Positions 62,091 to 64,000 of a stretch of DNA of 64,000 bases are shown piece by piece; the first letter of the stretch is position 1; every line of letters starts with the position of its first letter. The translations under genes were made by a program, and so were the position numbers. A model generated the notes under the pieces. The model ran no database searches. It was not told the DNA's origin and was given only the letters and a program-made list of their open reading frames with translations. Source of the stretch: Anolis sagrei (Eukaryota > Chordata > Lepidosauria > Squamata > Anolidae); NCBI RefSeq assembly GCF_037176765.1, contig NC_090022.1, positions 57,739,209-57,803,208 of the forward strand, written 5' to 3'.

Positions 62091-62100
62091 TTATAGAGTG

Positions 62101-62290
62101 TATTATTTATTTATTTATTATTATTTACTTTATTTGTATACCGCTCTTCTCAGCCCATAGGCGACTCAGAGTGGTTAACAGTTTCAGTATACACAATACA
62201 AAATCATTGGGCATTTAAAAGCAATAGCATCACAAATCATTAAACATCAGCATCAATACATCAGTACATCAATATAACAAATCCATCAGT
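62101..62290 (-). mobile_element. LINE 3' end (reverse)
   Basis: TTATTTATTTATTATTATTT, GTATACCGCTCTTCTCAGCC and TAGGCGACTCAGAGTGG are a reversed terminus. Confidence 0.75.
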
Positions 62291-62296
62291 GTAGAT

Positions 62297-62480
62297 CTAA
62301 CATGGGCAAACTTGGGCCCTCCAGGTGTTTTGGACTTCAACTCACAGCATTCCTCACAGCCTCAGGCCCTTTCCTTTCCCCCCTCAGCTGCTTAAGCAGA
62401 AAGGAAGGGACCTGACACTGTTAGGAATGCTGGGAGTTGAAGTCCAAAACACCAGAAGGGCCCAAGTTTGCCCATGCCTG
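62297..62480. mobile_element. hAT foldback MITE, 184 bp
   Basis: Right end GTTTGCCCATGCCTG and left end ATGGGCAAACTTGGGCCC, with a target duplication GTGTAGAT at 62289-62296 and GTATAGAT at 62481-62488 (7 of 8). Middle contains AAGCAGAAAGGAAGGGACC. Confidence 0.85.
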
Positions 62481-62589
62481 GTATAGATGCATACTAGATT
62501 TTTTTGGGACTGACTTCCAGTACAGCTTGAAGTTGCTATTTCTCTCCTCAAAGCCAGGATATTTTTTACACTGACACTGAACTTTGAGA

Positions 62590-62700
62590 ACTCCTTCGAG
62601 TGTAGTGGAAGCTTTTAAACAGAGACTGGATGGCCGTCTTTTGGGGGTGCTTTGATTGTGCTTTTCCTGCATGGCAGGGGGTTGGACTCTATGATTCTTA
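62590..62700 (+). mobile_element. CR1 LINE 3' end
   Basis: AACAGAGACTGGATGGCCGT, CATGGCAGGGGGTTGGACTC and TATGATTCTTA. Confidence 0.85.
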
Positions 62701-62821
62701 ATATCTCTTGGTCCTTAGAAGGTAGGCATGATTTTCAGATCTGCCTGTATGGTGTCAGATCCTTAGGAACAGGAGAAGAGCCAAGCTTTGCTCATGCCAA
62801 AGGAAGAAGCTTGTGTGTGCC

Positions 62822-62822
<1 letters not shown>

Positions 62823-62859
<37 letters not shown>

Positions 62860-63240
62860 TTATTTCTAGACCATCCCTCTCTCCCAAAAGGGACTCAAGG
62901 TAGCTATCATTTTGTTCATTTGATAACCAAGCAGTTGCCTTTGAGAAGTCCTTGTAGTAATAGTTAATAATAATAATGAACTTTATTTATATCTCACCAC
63001 TAGTGGGACTCAAAGGTGCAAACACACAAGATACAAAGCAATAACAAGCAACATAAACATCACAACCCCCCCCCCAATTATTGTTCCTGTTATTGTTATA
63101 TTTATTTATAAATATAAATATATTTATTTATATTTATATATCTCCAAAGTGGCTCCCAATATTAAAAAACAATGCAATTTGGAATCCTCAACATTCAAAT
63201 ATTAAGTAGAATTAAACAGACCAGTCAGTTAAAATCACGC
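62823..63240 (-). mobile_element. LINE 3' ends (reverse) with (AAT)n run
   Basis: An (AAT)n array at 62823-62860 leads into CCATCCCTCTCTCCCAAAAG. A second terminus starts near 62965 (ATGAACTTTATTTATATCTC, ACCACTAGTGGGACTCAAAG), with an interruption of TATTTATTTATA repeats near 63100. Confidence 0.6.
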
Positions 63241-63249
63241 ACACTCCTG

Positions 63250-63635
63250 GTTCGCTCACAGCAGCCAATGCAGAGTGTCATGTGTTTCTGCATGATAAAT
63301 GTTGATGGTTTTATTTTCAATCTTATCTACTACAACAAATAAATGTTTTTCTTTGTTATTTCATAACAATTCAGATTTCAAATTGGGTCTGTCCTGTGCT
63401 AAAGTCTCTTTACTTTTTTCAAAACTCAGCAGAAGAGGCACCGAGTGCCAAGCTAGTCCTTTTTCACATAATGATGCCTTCTTTGGTTCTGTGTTTACAA
63501 TGTGATGACTTTTCCAATCCATTGAAACTGGCATCCTTTGCTTTCACGTGCAAGAAATCCCAGGACTCTCTTCACACTTGAATCACTATCGACTTAAAAT
63601 AAACTGGTGCCTTTAACCCATTTGTAGACACATAA
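63250..63635. other. No recognised element
   Basis: Short plus-strand open frames of 61-68 codons (63299-63581) have no recognisable similarity. No repeat identified. Confidence 0.5.
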
Positions 63636-63639
63636 CTTA

Positions 63640-63768
63640 GGCCCCTTCCACACAGCTGTATAAAATCCCACATTATATGGCAATGTGGACTCAGATAACC
63701 CAGTTCAAAGCAGATATTGTGGATTATATGCCTTGATATTCTGGGTTATATGGCTGTGTGGAATGGCC
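63640..63768. mobile_element. Foldback MITE, first of a tandem pair
   Basis: Ends GGCCCCTTCCACACAGCTGT and ATGGCTGTGTGGAATGGCC. Arms contain CAGTTCAAAGCAGATATTGT. A truncated relative is at 975-1010. Confidence 0.8.
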
Positions 63769-63769
63769 C

Positions 63770-63920
63770 TCAGACCACTTCTACACTGCCATATAAACTC
63801 CAGATTATCTGCTTTGAACTGGATTACATGGCAGTGTAGACATATAATCCAGTTCAAGGCAGATAATGTGGATTATCTGATTTGGTAATCTGGATTTTAT
63901 GGCAATGTAGAAGGAGCCCT
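63770..63920. mobile_element. Foldback MITE, second of a tandem pair
   Basis: Ends ACCACTTCTACACTGCCATA and ATGGCAATGTAGAAGGAGCC. It follows the first element within a few bases and belongs to a related family. Confidence 0.8.
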
Positions 63921-64000
63921 AATGAGCTGGCTAGTCCTTATTTATATTAAGATAAAATTATAGTGCGTCTAGTGGAGAAATCAAAGATGCTTATTTTTGT

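Overview
The window is vertebrate nuclear DNA, almost certainly from a squamate reptile and plausibly an iguanian lizard. Three split host genes are readable exon by exon. They are embedded in a repeat landscape typical of lizards: CR1 and L2 LINE ends, a Bov-B tail, two tRNA-headed SINE families (one with a Bov-B-like 3' end), a CORE/MIR-like SINE, many short hAT foldback elements with 8-bp target duplications, Tc1/mariner and Tigger-like elements, Helitrons, and Penelope-like fragments with a GIY-YIG domain. The species assignment is inference from gene content and repeat style.

Layout. 1-960: Penelope-like fragments. 1130-1560: CpG-rich promoter and first exon of DENND6A. 1354-36157: DENND6A on the plus strand, 20 coding exons giving a 592-residue protein, then a long 3' UTR to about 38870. 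38870-40600: intergenic, with an R4-like LINE fragment and a CR1 end. 40600-41480: ARF4 CpG promoter and exon 1. 41407-47417: ARF4 on the plus strand, six exons, 180 residues. 47800-48100: a 5S rRNA-like repeat. 49087-56269: PDE12 on the minus strand, three coding exons, 585 residues, tail to tail with ARF4, with LINE and Penelope-like insertions filling its first intron. 56380-56510: PDE12 promoter. 56540-60770: repeats and an RPS2 retropseudogene. 61020-61270: a small CpG-rich block with two CTCF-like motifs, an RFX X-box-like site and a possible first exon facing away from PDE12. 61270-64000: more foldback elements and LINE tails.

The order DENND6A, ARF4, PDE12 and their orientations match human 3p14.3, where the next gene beyond PDE12, transcribed away from it, is the axonemal dynein gene DNAH12. 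The block at 61020-61270 lies where that promoter is expected, but its coding content cannot be confirmed here. ARF4 is a Golgi/endosomal small GTPase, DENND6A a Rab14 exchange factor acting on endosomes, and PDE12 a mitochondrial 2'-5' and 3'-5' phosphodiesterase. They share a chromosomal neighbourhood and are not an operon-like system.

I found no convincing new multi-gene system. The observations most worth a second look are the unusual switch II residues and GC-AG intron of ARF4, the 5'-inverted RPS2 retrocopy with clear target duplications, a 157-bp hairpin just upstream of ARF4, a telomere-like insertion with inverted ends inside a LINE, a duplicated promoter module at PDE12, and the CTCF/X-box block near 61.1 kb.
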